A stretch of DNA of 64,000 nt from the NCBI RefSeq assembly GCF_003263515.1, contig NZ_JYDE01000032.1:1-64000 (forward strand), in the 5' to 3' direction. Positions 56,800-64,000 of the stretch are shown here, in pieces. This stretch comes from Rahnella inusitata (GTDB lineage: Bacteria; Pseudomonadota; Gammaproteobacteria; Enterobacterales; Enterobacteriaceae). The stretch's first letter is position 1. Each line of letters starts with the position of its first letter. The notes below the pieces were generated by a model that did not search any database, was not told where the DNA came from, and worked only from the letters and a program-made list of their open reading frames with translations. The position numbers were made by a program, and so were the translations under genes.

Positions 56800-58263
56800 T
56801 CAGACAGTACGCAGCGCGACCTGCTGCTGGTACAGCTCACGCCAGGTTTTCAGGCGCGCGCTCAGCATGTCGCGGGCACCGGCGTCGGGCATAAACTGTC
56901 GCGCGACCGGCGGCTTGCTGCACACTTCGCAAAAATTCCCGCCTGCGGCCAGCCAGCCCAGGCGGGCTGCGCCGAGTGCGCCTCCGGCTTCACCGCCGCT
57001 GTGGGTGATCACCGGCAGATCCAGTGCATCACTCATCAGTTGCGCCCAGCGGTCACTGCGCGCGCCGCCGCCGACCAGCGAACATTGTTGCAACTGCGTG
57101 CCCGCCTGTCGCATCACGTCGCGGCCATCGACCATGCCGAAGGCCACACCTTCAAGTACCGCATAACCCAGCGCGGCGCGGTCGGTGCTGTGCGTCATGG
57201 CGTGAAACGCGCCGGTGGCGTAAGGATCGTTATGCGGCGTGCGCTCGCCGGAAAGATAGGGCAAAAACAACGGTGCCTGACGCTGTTGCGCCGGGTTTAG
57301 CTGCGCGATTTCGGCCAGCAGCGTGGTTTCGTTGCTGCCCACCAGATTGCAATACCAGCGCAGCGCACTGGCGGCGGTGAGCATGACGCTCATCTGATGC
57401 CAGCGGTCGGGCAGCGCGTGGCAAAACGCATGCACGGCGGACTGCGGATTCGGGCGAAAGCGATCGTTCACCGCAAACAGCACGCCGGAAGTGCCGAGCG
57501 AAATGAACGCATCGCCGGGATCGACCGCGCCAATGCCTACCGCGCTGGCTGCGTTATCACCGCCGCCACCGGCGATCATCACGTCATCGCGCAAACCCCA
57601 GGCGCGGGCGATATCATTTTTCAAAGTGGCGCTGACCTCACTGCCTTCGGCTAAGCGCGGCATATGGTCCCGCGTCAGTCCGCAGGCAGCGAGCAGGGAA
57701 TCTGACCAGTCGCGCTTGGCCACGTCCAGCCACAACGTGCCCGCCGCGTCAGACATATCAGAGACTTTTTCGCCGCTCATCATCCAGCGCAGATAGTCTT
57801 TTGGCAGCAGCACAGTCGCCGTTTGCTCAAAGATATCCGGCTCGTGACGGGCCACCCACAACAGCTTGGGCGCAGTGAATCCGGGCATCGCCAGATTCCC
57901 TGCCACCTGATGCAGCTCCGGCGCGCTTTGCGTCAGCTGCGTACATTCCGCCGCGCTGCGGGTGTCATTCCACAGAATGGCCGGACGCAGGATGCGCCCT
58001 TCGCGACTGAGCAACACCGCGCCGTGCATCTGGCCGGAAAGGCCGATGGCGCGGATCTCCCGCCACTGCTGGGGCAGCCGGGTGCGCAGACGGGCGATCA
58101 CCCGCTGCGTCGCCTGCCACCAGTCTTCCGGGTTCTGTTCTACCCAGTGCGGATGCGGGCGGGAGACATCCAGCGGTTCACCGACGCTTGCCAGCAGCGT
58201 GCCTTCTTCGTTAATCACTACGGCTTTAATTTCTGATGTGCCTAAATCCAGTCCGAGATACAT
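56800..58263 (-). CDS. dalK: D-xylulose kinase DalK
   Basis: This 487-residue FGGY-family kinase begins MYLGLDLGTSEIKAVVI (ATP-binding loop) and carries IGLSGQMHGAV and the C-terminal GGGARSDRWAQLMSD. It phosphorylates the D-xylulose made by DalD to D-xylulose-5-phosphate, which enters the pentose phosphate pathway. Length equals Klebsiella DalK. It follows dalD by 10 bases. XylB is the close paralogue, but the dal context decides the name. Confidence 0.93.
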   Translation of the reverse strand: MYLGLDLGTSEIKAVVINEEGTLLASVGEPLDVSRPHPHWVEQNPEDWWQATQRVIARLRTRLPQQWREIRAIGLSGQMHGAVLLSREGRILRPAILWNDTRSAAECTQLTQSAPELHQVAGNLAMPGFTAPKLLWVARHEPDIFEQTATVLLPKDYLRWMMSGEKVSDMSDAAGTLWLDVAKRDWSDSLLAACGLTRDHMPRLAEGSEVSATLKNDIARAWGLRDDVMIAGGGGDNAASAVGIGAVDPGDAFISLGTSGVLFAVNDRFRPNPQSAVHAFCHALPDRWHQMSVMLTAASALRWYCNLVGSNETTLLAEIAQLNPAQQRQAPLFLPYLSGERTPHNDPYATGAFHAMTHSTDRAALGYAVLEGVAFGMVDGRDVMRQAGTQLQQCSLVGGGARSDRWAQLMSDALDLPVITHSGGEAGGALGAARLGWLAAGGNFCEVCSKPPVARQFMPDAGARDMLSARLKTWRELYQQQVALRTV

Positions 58264-58273
58264 AGCGTTTTCC

Positions 58274-59671
58274 TCAGGCGCGTTTCGCGTCGCTCAGCCA
58301 CTGATTAACCCGTGCAACGGACTGGCGCATCAGGTCGGTGAATTCGCTTTTTGCTGCCAGTGAAGCAAACAGTTTTTCGTCGGTGGCAAAGCGGCCGAGC
58401 GGGTCGGCGCTGTCAAACAGGGCGTGAACCGCAGCGGCATCCAGAATGCCGTCCTGATACTCATACGGCAGACGGCTAAGGTGCCATTGCTGCATGTAGA
58501 CGAAGAACAGCGCAGGGAGCATGGCGGTCGCGCGCGGTGTCTGACCGCGCTGATAACATTCCTGCAAAGTCGGCGTGATGAACCCCGGAATTTTCGAGAA
58601 ACCGTCGGCGGCGACGCGCTGGTTGGTATCCTGAATGTGCGGATTACTGAAGCGCTCGAGCACCACATCACGGTAACTCGCCAGATCAAGCGGGCTCGGC
58701 GAAAGGGACGGGATCACGTCTTCGGTGACGTAGTCCCAGGCCATTCGGCAGATGTTCTCCGTGCGGGTACTCACGTCGATAAAGCTCTGCCCGAGCAAGG
58801 TGCCCGCCCAGGCAATGCAGCTGTGGCTGGCGTTGAGGATGCGGATCTTCGCTTCCTCATACGGCAGTACGGATCCCACCATTTCCACGCCGACATCCTC
58901 CAGCGCCGGGCGGCCAGCGATGAAATCGTCTTCCACCACCCACTGAATAAAAGCTTCACCCATTACCGGTGCACGGTCTTTAAAGCCGGTGGCCGCTTCA
59001 ACGCGCATCGCCACTTCCGGTGAGGGACGCGGCGTGATGCGGTCAACCATAGTATTCGGGCTGCGGGTGTGGTTTTTCACCCAGGCGATGACGTCTTTCT
59101 GCTGGCGCAGTGCCAAAAACTGCAACAGCCCGTTGCGGAATCGTTCGCCGTTGTGACGCAGGTTGTCGCAGTTAAGCAGCGTGACGTCACCCCCTTTTTG
59201 TTCAATGCGACGTGCCAGAATGTGGGCGATAGCACCATAAATCGTGCGGCATCCGCCGTGGATATCGGCCTGAACGTCGGCATTTTGCTGATCCAGATTG
59301 AACTGGTTATCGAGGTAATAACCGCCTTCAGTCACGGTAAATGAAATCACTTTGGTTTGCGGATCCGCGCCCTGTGCAACCAGCGCTGCCAGTTCGTTAT
59401 CCCACGGAATGATTTTTTGAATCGACGTGATCATTTCATATGCCCGCTCACCCTGTGGCGTCACGGTTTCGAGCACGTATTTGCCCTCCTGCGCAGCCAG
59501 CGCATTCAGCACCGGTACGCCGTCTTCACGAATATTGCCCAGCGCAATCGACCAGCGATCGTCGCCCTGAATCAACAAACGGTGCAGATACCATGCCTGA
59601 TGGGCACGGTGGAACGAGCCGCTGCCAATATGCAGCCAGATGGATGACGCAGAGTTATGAGTCTTGTTCAT
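58274..59671 (-). CDS. dalD: D-arabinitol 4-dehydrogenase DalD
   Basis: This 465-residue polyol-specific long-chain dehydrogenase (mannitol dehydrogenase family) oxidises D-arabinitol to D-xylulose with NAD+. The N-terminal [15 protein letters not shown] nucleotide-binding segment and the catalytic K-x4-N-x2-H motif (Lys275, Asn280, His283 in KIRILNASH) are intact. It has GGAGAATCTG before the start and is first in the operon. Its promoter faces the divergent dalR across a region with four repeated 13-mers. Confidence 0.93.
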   Translation of the reverse strand: MNKTHNSASSIWLHIGSGSFHRAHQAWYLHRLLIQGDDRWSIALGNIREDGVPVLNALAAQEGKYVLETVTPQGERAYEMITSIQKIIPWDNELAALVAQGADPQTKVISFTVTEGGYYLDNQFNLDQQNADVQADIHGGCRTIYGAIAHILARRIEQKGGDVTLLNCDNLRHNGERFRNGLLQFLALRQQKDVIAWVKNHTRSPNTMVDRITPRPSPEVAMRVEAATGFKDRAPVMGEAFIQWVVEDDFIAGRPALEDVGVEMVGSVLPYEEAKIRILNASHSCIAWAGTLLGQSFIDVSTRTENICRMAWDYVTEDVIPSLSPSPLDLASYRDVVLERFSNPHIQDTNQRVAADGFSKIPGFITPTLQECYQRGQTPRATAMLPALFFVYMQQWHLSRLPYEYQDGILDAAAVHALFDSADPLGRFATDEKLFASLAAKSEFTDLMRQSVARVNQWLSDAKRA

Positions 59672-59704
59672 CAGATTCTCCGTTAAGGGTTTTTAGCTTT
59701 GATT

Positions 59705-59786
59705 TGGGCTTAAGCTCTGTGTGTGGGCTTTTGCTCATTTGCGCTAAGCCTAATAGAACATTTGCTCTTTAGTTGGGCTTTAGCTC
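59705..59786. promoter_or_regulatory. Four operator-like 13-bp direct repeats between dalD and dalR
   Basis: TGGGCTTAAGCTC (59705), TGGGCTTTTGCTC (59724), AGAACATTTGCTC (59755) and TGGGCTTTAGCTC (59774) share a TGGGCTTTtGCTC core. Starts within each pair are 19 bases apart and the pairs are 50 bases apart, so all are spaced on similar helix faces. They are the likely binding sites of the SorC-type regulator dalR. Confidence 0.75.
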
Positions 59787-59879
59787 ACAAATTTTGTTTT
59801 TCAGGGGATTTAGCGATCACGGCGCAGGGCGAAAGACGATAAAATCCGGCCATTGAAATCTTCGGGTCGGGCGGTGCGC

Positions 59880-60824
59880 ATGAGTAAGAATGATAAAAAA
59901 CTGGATCTGGCGGCGCGGGCGGCGTGGATGTATTACGTGGCAGGACAAACGCAGAATCAAATCGCCGATGCGCTCGGCGTTTCGCGTCAGGTTGCGCAAC
60001 GTTTGGTCGCCAGCGCGCTGGATAACGGGCTGGTCAGCGTGCATATTTCTCACTCCGTCGGGCGCTGCATGGAGCTGGCGTCACAGCTGCAAAAGCGTTA
60101 CGGGCTAGGCGTCTGTCAGGTAGTGCCGGGGCAGGGGATGGAAAGTGCCGGGATCCACCACGCCATCGCTGTGGCTGGCGCGGAAGTGATGACGCAGTTT
60201 ATCCGCAGCGATAAACCGATGATTATCGGCGTGGGATCCGGGCGCAGCCTGAAAGCGGCCATCGACGAGCTGGCGGATATCGAACGGCCGCAGCACAGCA
60301 GCGTCTCGTTGATCGGTGCGATTGCCTCCGACGGTTCCTGTACCCGATACGACGTGCCGCTGCTGATGGCGCAAAAAACGCAGGGTCGCTACTTCATTCT
60401 TCCCGCGCCGCTGTTCGCCGACGGCGAGGAAGACCGCGCGATGTGGTGCAGCCACCGCATTTACCGTACGGTCAGCGAAAAAGCCAGCCAGGCAGACGTG
60501 ACATTTATTGGCGTTGGCACCATTGAACCGGGCTGTCCGCTGCATAAGGACGGCTTTATCAGCGGCGACGACGTGGCGCTGCTGATGGAGAAAGGCGCCG
60601 TGGCCGAAGTGCTCGGGCATTTCATGGATCCGGATGGAAACCGCATCAGCAGCGATCTCAATGCCCGCCTCACCAGCGTCGGGCCGAAGCCGCACGATGA
60701 CCAGCCGGTGATCGCGCTGGCAGGGGGATCCGGCAAACACGTTGCCATCCGTGCCGCGCTCAATGGCCGCTGGATCAACGGGCTGGTCACGGATGAGGTT
60801 TGTGCGCAGGCGCTGTTGGGGTAG
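59880..60824 (+). CDS. dalR: SorC-family regulator of D-arabinitol genes, DalR
   Basis: This 314-residue regulator has an N-terminal helix-turn-helix (AGQTQNQIADALGVSRQVAQ, about residues 22-41) and a sugar-phosphate-binding SorC/DeoR-like domain (about 60-310, with MIIGVGSGRSLKAAIDEL). It resembles Klebsiella DalR, which controls dalDKT in response to D-arabinitol. ATG at 59880 has only a weak GGGCGG site. A TTG nine codons earlier is an alternative start. It is divergent from dalD. Confidence 0.88.
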   Translation: MSKNDKKLDLAARAAWMYYVAGQTQNQIADALGVSRQVAQRLVASALDNGLVSVHISHSVGRCMELASQLQKRYGLGVCQVVPGQGMESAGIHHAIAVAGAEVMTQFIRSDKPMIIGVGSGRSLKAAIDELADIERPQHSSVSLIGAIASDGSCTRYDVPLLMAQKTQGRYFILPAPLFADGEEDRAMWCSHRIYRTVSEKASQADVTFIGVGTIEPGCPLHKDGFISGDDVALLMEKGAVAEVLGHFMDPDGNRISSDLNARLTSVGPKPHDDQPVIALAGGSGKHVAIRAALNGRWINGLVTDEVCAQALLG

Positions 60825-60854
60825 TGGGCGTGGGTCTTAGATAAAAGGATAGGG

Positions 60855-61190
60855 ATGATGAAAACAGTTGAGCTTTTGCAGTACACCCTGAAGCCGGGAA
60901 CAGGACATGATTTTCATAGAATCATGTCAGAACAGAGTGTGCCTCTCCATCGTGATGCGGGAATGGATGTCGTTTCTTTTGGAAATTCCCTGCACGATGA
61001 GGATTCCTATTACCTGATCCGCGCCTACAGTGATCCTGAGCATTTAAAATCTTCACAGGAAGAATTCTACAGTAGTGATGCATGGCGAACGGGACCCCGG
61101 GCTGCCATCATTGACCGGATTCAAACCAGTGTAAAATCGGTGCTGATGCTTACGAGTGCTGCCACCGATGGGTTGAGGAGGATAGACTGA
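60855..61190 (+). CDS. NIPSNAP-family protein
   Basis: This 111-residue single-domain protein has a NIPSNAP/dimeric alpha-beta barrel pattern (VELLQYTLKPGTGHDFH, DSYYLIRAYSDPEHLKSSQ, SDAWRTGPR). Such ferredoxin-like barrels include monooxygenases and stress proteins. It follows dalR by 30 bases with GGATAGGG before the start, so it may be cotranscribed with dalR. ATG at 60858 is an equal start choice. Its function in arabinitol use, if any, is unknown. Confidence 0.75.
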   Translation: MMKTVELLQYTLKPGTGHDFHRIMSEQSVPLHRDAGMDVVSFGNSLHDEDSYYLIRAYSDPEHLKSSQEEFYSSDAWRTGPRAAIIDRIQTSVKSVLMLTSAATDGLRRID

Positions 61191-61442
61191 AAGGTAATTG
61201 TGGTTGGGGATTATGTTCGGTAAAGGGCGGTTTTGAAATGCTTACGAAAGGCTTAGTCGTAAGCTAAACCGATCTCTTAGCCCTGGACTGGCGTCAGAAT
61301 GATATCAACTCCGGGATGATTTATTAGTGAGGCACAAAGCGTTATAAGGTCGGGGTTAAGGGCGCTGAAGTGTGTGGGGCTTCTGTCAGGATAAGGTTGT
61401 TCGAGATAATACAATTTTATGACGTTAATTTGATCGACCATT
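61191..61442. other. Non-coding stretch after the NIPSNAP gene
   Basis: No open frame, terminator or recognised element is supported here. The composition is mixed and there is no similarity that I recognise. It begins the gene-poor accessory end of the window. Confidence 0.4.
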
Positions 61443-61476
61443 AAATACATTCCCAGTTAACGCTGGGTATTTTTTT
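61443..61476 (+). terminator. Candidate terminator upstream of the glycine-rich peptide genes
   Basis: CCCAG / CTGGG with a 6-base loop and additional AAATA/TATTT pairing is followed by a run of seven Ts. It may end transcripts from dalR and the NIPSNAP gene. Confidence 0.6.
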
Positions 61477-61487
61477 CTTAAAAAAGT

Positions 61488-61501
61488 GTAATACGTATTA
61501 C
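61488..61501. promoter_or_regulatory. 14-bp palindrome upstream of glycine-rich peptides
   Basis: GTAATACGTATTAC is a perfect palindrome 24 bases before the first glycine-rich frame. It has the size of a dimeric repressor operator. No regulator is assigned. Confidence 0.4.
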
Positions 61502-61525
61502 TTTGTAAATATGTAAATAAGTTGC

Positions 61526-61675
61526 ATGCTACAGCACCCCAAACATCATAAAAATTCGGGCGATAGTGCCAACGGTGGTCACGGTGGTCACGGTGAGGAG
61601 GGTGGATCATCAGATAATGCCCCTGGAGGCGCTGGTGGTGACGGAGGCAACAATGATCAGCCAAAACCTTTATAA
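61526..61675 (+). CDS. Glycine-rich 49-residue peptide (hypothetical)
   Basis: An open frame from ATG encodes a basic His/Lys start (MLQHPKHHKN) followed by a strongly Gly-rich, Asp/Asn-rich tail (GGHGGHGEEGG, GGAGGDGGNND). An in-frame stop just upstream sets the start. There is no good ribosome binding site and no signal peptide. It ends in DQPKPL, inside the start of a second frame. The Gly codons include a 9-bp tandem repeat near 61571-61591. It could be a fragment of a larger lost gene. Confidence 0.35.
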   Translation: MLQHPKHHKNSGDSANGGHGGHGEEGGSSDNAPGGAGGDGGNNDQPKPL

Positions 61676-61883
61676 ACGATGCTTTGTCTTACTTAAATGG
61701 TCTCCTTTTGTCTTGGCCGCATTCACACACTTCAGTTATGCGTCTTCTGGCCATCCGATCCTTTTCTCCCATTCCTCTTTACTGATTTCCGATGGTGGAA
61801 ACGGGGGCAATGCTGGATCAGGCAGCAACGGCGATGGCGGGCGATGGCGGAATGACCTTAACCCGTTAATTGATACATCGTGA
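61653..61883 (+). CDS. Secreted glycine-rich 76-residue peptide (hypothetical)
   Basis: This frame overlaps the end of the previous one by 23 bases in another phase. GGAGG stands 5 bases before its ATG, within the Gly codons of the first frame. It has a signal peptide (basic NLYKR, hydrophobic core FVLAAFTHF, cleavage near SYA-SSG) and a Gly/Asn/Ser-rich tail (SDGGNGGNAGSGSNGDGG). A perfect 10-bp tandem duplication near the 3' end changes the frame. Without it the frame would end NGDGG followed by a short tail. I do not recognise the family. Confidence 0.5.
   Translation: MISQNLYKRCFVLLKWSPFVLAAFTHFSYASSGHPILFSHSSLLISDGGNGGNAGSGSNGDGGRWRNDLNPLIDTS
61831..61850 (+). repeat. Perfect 10-bp tandem duplication
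   Basis: GCGATGGCGG occurs twice in direct succession in the glycine-rich frame. Being 10 bp, it shifts the reading frame, replacing a short ending with the RWRNDLNPLIDTS tail. Confidence 0.8.
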
Positions 61884-61966
61884 TGTTAGTAATGCCTTAA
61901 CCAGTTGTGAGAACAATGGCGAACTTCCGCTCCTCGCTCACAACGGACCTTCGAGCTGATCAGCTA

Positions 61967-61990
61967 GTCCGCTTAGTGCCAAAAGCGGAC
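61967..61990. repeat. Hairpin GTCCGCTT/AAGCGGAC
   Basis: An 8-bp stem with an 8-base loop lies just past the stop of the first GNAT gene (minus strand). There is no T-tract. Confidence 0.5.
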
Positions 61991-62010
61991 GTCAGATCCG
62001 CTAGATACAA

Positions 62011-62463
62011 TCAGCGCAATGGTTTTGAGAAACAGACAGCTTCTGTCCTGCCTATGTATGGGCCGTAATTCTCAATACGGATATAACCATTTTTCTCGTA
62101 GAAATTTACAGCCCGATAGTTCATGTGTCGGGTCCCCAGCCTAAGTTCTCTATATCCCATCTCTTTTGCAGATTTTTCAAGAAAAGTAAGTAAGGCACCG
62201 CCAATCCCTGACACACTTCGGTCTGAAAACATTCTTTTAAGCTCGGCGATATTTTGCGTTAATGGCCGTATAGCACCGCATCCTATAGCTTTGCCATGAG
62301 AATTCTTTGCTAATGCCCATAAAGCTTTGTCATCACTCATTGCTTCAACGGTGAAATTGCTTTTGCCATTATCACCAGTAATAGCGGCAAGTTCTACTGA
62401 CAGCATTTCGATTAAGCGATGGGATTCTGAAGAAAATGGATCTGATTTCTCTACTGTTATCAT
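62011..62463 (-). CDS. GNAT-family N-acetyltransferase
   Basis: This 150-residue acetyl-CoA-dependent transferase shows the GNAT core: AIGCGAIRPL (strand beta4), the acetyl-CoA loop region SVSGIGGALLTFLEKSAKEMG and the C-terminal AVNFYEKNGYIRIENYG. The start at 62463 follows CAGGG. A longer upstream frame would add a hydrophobic stretch foreign to the family. The substrate is unknown (amino acids, small amines or proteins). Confidence 0.8.
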   Translation of the reverse strand: MITVEKSDPFSSESHRLIEMLSVELAAITGDNGKSNFTVEAMSDDKALWALAKNSHGKAIGCGAIRPLTQNIAELKRMFSDRSVSGIGGALLTFLEKSAKEMGYRELRLGTRHMNYRAVNFYEKNGYIRIENYGPYIGRTEAVCFSKPLR

Positions 62464-62815
62464 GGTTATACCCTGCAGGATGAGTGTAACCAACATAAAG
62501 CATCCTGTTAAGGAAAGCATCAACCAAAACGGGGGATGGGACAACACTGTTTCCAAACTATCCCGAGGCTATCATGCCCGCTCCTCGCTCAAAGCTGCCA
62601 GTCAGTTCCTTTGATTTCCTAAAGATGTTTCAGTCGCCGTTCTGCATGCTTGGTTAGAAAATCCAGTGTGTCCAAGACGGCGCGGATTTAACTGTAATGG
62701 CTCTGATTTGCCTGAAAGTGGTACGGTTTGGTTGCGTCAGGGCTGTATCTGGGCAGGCGCTCCTGAAAAATGGTTCACTGGACAGAATATGCGGTCTGTC
62801 TAGGACGTGACTGTA
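62464..62815. other. Gene-poor stretch between two GNAT genes
   Basis: No gene is supported. The sequence TGTCCAAGACGGCGCGG and beyond has a coding-like feel but no open frame of length, so it may be the remains of a lost gene. Confidence 0.35.
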
Positions 62816-63268
62816 TTAACGCGCTGGGTCAATGAGGCATAGATGGTGCGTGACTTTTTCTATGCCAGTTAAAGCAGTAAAGCCAGCTCGTTCATAGAAG
62901 GTGAATGCCGATGGAGGAGCGTTTGTGTTGATAAAATCAAACCAGTGGCCAGAATCCTTAAGTATTTCACTGAGCAGGGCGCTGCCAACCTGCCTTTTTC
63001 TCCATCCTGAGTCTACATAGAGATGTCGCAGACGTCCGATGCCAGTTTTTAGCGTAAATGGATCAACGTTGAGTCCACAAACGCCAACGATCAATCCATC
63101 TACAAAAGCCCCAATTAGTTTTTCTCCGGGTCTGTCAAAGCGGTTCAGTCCGCTAAGCCAGTTATCTTCCAGTCGGCGTAACATGTTAAATCCTTCAGCC
63201 ATGCTCTGCGATTTTAACTCAGCAAATCCTGGGCTGTCCGGGGTGACGTTTGTGAGTTGGATATCCAT
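62816..63268 (-). CDS. GNAT-family N-acetyltransferase
   Basis: This 150-residue protein has the GNAT pattern: VGVCGLNVDP (beta4), LRHLYVDSGWRKRQVGSALL (acetyl-CoA loop, Q/RxxGxA form) and AFTFYERAGFTAL near the end. The start at 63268 has GGGAGAATC upstream. An ATG 9 codons earlier does not. It is not closely related to the other GNAT protein here. The substrate is unknown. Confidence 0.82.
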   Translation of the reverse strand: MDIQLTNVTPDSPGFAELKSQSMAEGFNMLRRLEDNWLSGLNRFDRPGEKLIGAFVDGLIVGVCGLNVDPFTLKTGIGRLRHLYVDSGWRKRQVGSALLSEILKDSGHWFDFINTNAPPSAFTFYERAGFTALTGIEKVTHHLCLIDPAR

Positions 63269-63525
63269 GATTCTCCCACTGATTTCAATCTGCATATTCT
63301 GGACAGAATTACGGGTGTGTCCAGTATGGCATTGGCACTCTCATACTTCTAATGCCATCAACGTCCCCCTTCTTTAAGGATAGCGTTGCCTCGACCCGTT
63401 GAACTCACAGCCAGAAGCGGAAATAAAGAAATTGCGATACTTTGAGTGGTGAAAAGCCGTTTCCGCTCAGTTTTTAATATTGAGAGCGGCCTCATAACGT
63501 TTCCAGCAAATGATTAAGACAACAT

Positions 63526-64000
63526 TCACTCATTTACTGTATTAACGCCTCGCGCTGGTCGCTGACGCATAGCGCCCGGCGGATATCCATTAATGCGCTT
63601 AAAAGCTCTGCTAAACGCTGCCTGTGAGGCATAGCCGAGGCGAAGAGCAACGGTCTCAATTGAGATCTTTTCGTGAATAATCCAGTGACCTGCGATGCGC
63701 ATTCGTACCTCCCTTACATAGCGCTGAGGTGGTATGCCGATGATTGATTTGAAGCGTTCAGCAAAAACAGAACGTGACACATGCGACTGGGCAGCAAGCT
63801 CAGCAACGGACCACTCCCGACCCGTATCGCGATGAATGGCCAGAATAGCACGGGCAAGTCGTGGATCACGTAACGCAGCGATCAGGCCAGCGGCGTTCTC
63901 GCTGCCGTTTTCGATCCATCCTCGCACAATCATGGCTGCCGCCACTTCTGCGAGGCGGGCCAGAATGCCCGCGAAGCCAGCGCGTCCGGAACAGATTTCA
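63526..64000 (-). CDS. AraC-family regulator, C-terminal part (runs off the window)
   Basis: The frame is open to the window edge on the minus strand, so the N-terminal cupin domain is missing from view. Visible are the linker EICSGRAGFAGILARLAE and the complete AraC helix-turn-helix pair (WSVAELAAQSHVSRSVFAER and IETVALRLGYASQAAFSRAF), with the ending GYPPGAMRQRP. The layout suits the cupin_6 AraC group. The targets are unknown. It is followed by an untranslated gap of about 257 bases to the GNAT gene. Confidence 0.85.
   Translation of the reverse strand, partial: EICSGRAGFAGILARLAEVAAAMIVRGWIENGSENAAGLIAALRDPRLARAILAIHRDTGREWSVAELAAQSHVSRSVFAERFKSIIGIPPQRYVREVRMRIAGHWIIHEKISIETVALRLGYASQAAFSRAFKRINGYPPGAMRQRPARGVNTVNE

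Noticed and set aside
59705-59786. CRISPR-like array suggested by regularly spaced repeats at dalD/dalR
   Set aside because: The repeats are 13 bases with 6- to 18-base gaps in a divergent promoter. That fits operator sites, not CRISPR.
61425-61664. 79-residue minus-strand frame opposite the glycine-rich genes
   Set aside because: It is His/Arg-rich only because it mirrors Gly codons on the other strand. No ribosome binding site.
62464-62815. Possible insertion sequence or transposase remnant
   Set aside because: No terminal inverted repeats, target duplication or transposase motif could be identified.

Overview
The window is a chromosomal segment of an enterobacterium. Gene content and order follow the Escherichia coli region around mdtK-ribE-cfa-purR-grxD-slyA-tyrS-pdxY-gstA and then the sap-psp-ycjXF region. 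Many proteins have the same length and catalytic positions as their E. coli counterparts, but gene losses, insertions and a D-arabinitol operon point to the Yersiniaceae side (Rahnella, Ewingella, Rouxiella or similar). That genus placement is inference. No phage, insertion sequence or CRISPR array was seen.

Bases 1-27434 are mostly housekeeping: the 5' end of a tRNA-Val, mdtK, ribE, cfa, punC/punR, purR, the 29-residue ynhF, mepH, grxD, rnt, gloA, nemA, ydhL, ydhF, ydhK-ydhJ-ydhI, slyA, slyB, anmK, mliC, pdxH, tyrS and pdxY. Relative to E. coli, nemR, sodC, lhr, sodB and ydhP are missing. A 1251-residue S6-family serine protease autotransporter sits between punR and purR in an AT-rich setting.

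Bases 27450-38784 run from gstA to a carboxymuconolactone-decarboxylase-like protein. They hold a DapA paralogue, a PAS-GGDEF-EAL protein, a small membrane protein, an AraC regulator, a GAF-PAS-PAS-GGDEF protein, a hexapeptide acyltransferase and the peptide transporter dtpA. This stretch is a c-di-GMP and regulatory insert between gstA and dtpA.

Bases 39021-50074 carry sapABCDF, a RyhB small RNA gene with two Fur-box-like sites (not in the ORF set, found by sequence), pspF, a sigma-54 promoter, pspABCD, ycjX and ycjF.

Bases 50099-54204 are the most novel part: a 63-residue peptide with a microcin-type leader ending in GA, facing a divergent export operon made of a CvaA/HlyD-like adaptor and a CvaB-like ABC exporter with an intact C39 peptidase domain. 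It lies where E. coli has tyrR. No immunity gene is recognisable. hemB follows.

Bases 55400-61190 hold a D-arabinitol catabolic operon (dalD, dalK, dalT) with a divergent SorC-type regulator and four 13-bp operator-like repeats in two equally spaced pairs, then a NIPSNAP protein. The last 2.8 kb is gene-poor accessory DNA with two overlapping small glycine-rich peptides, two GNAT acetyltransferases and the 3' part of an AraC regulator that runs off the window.
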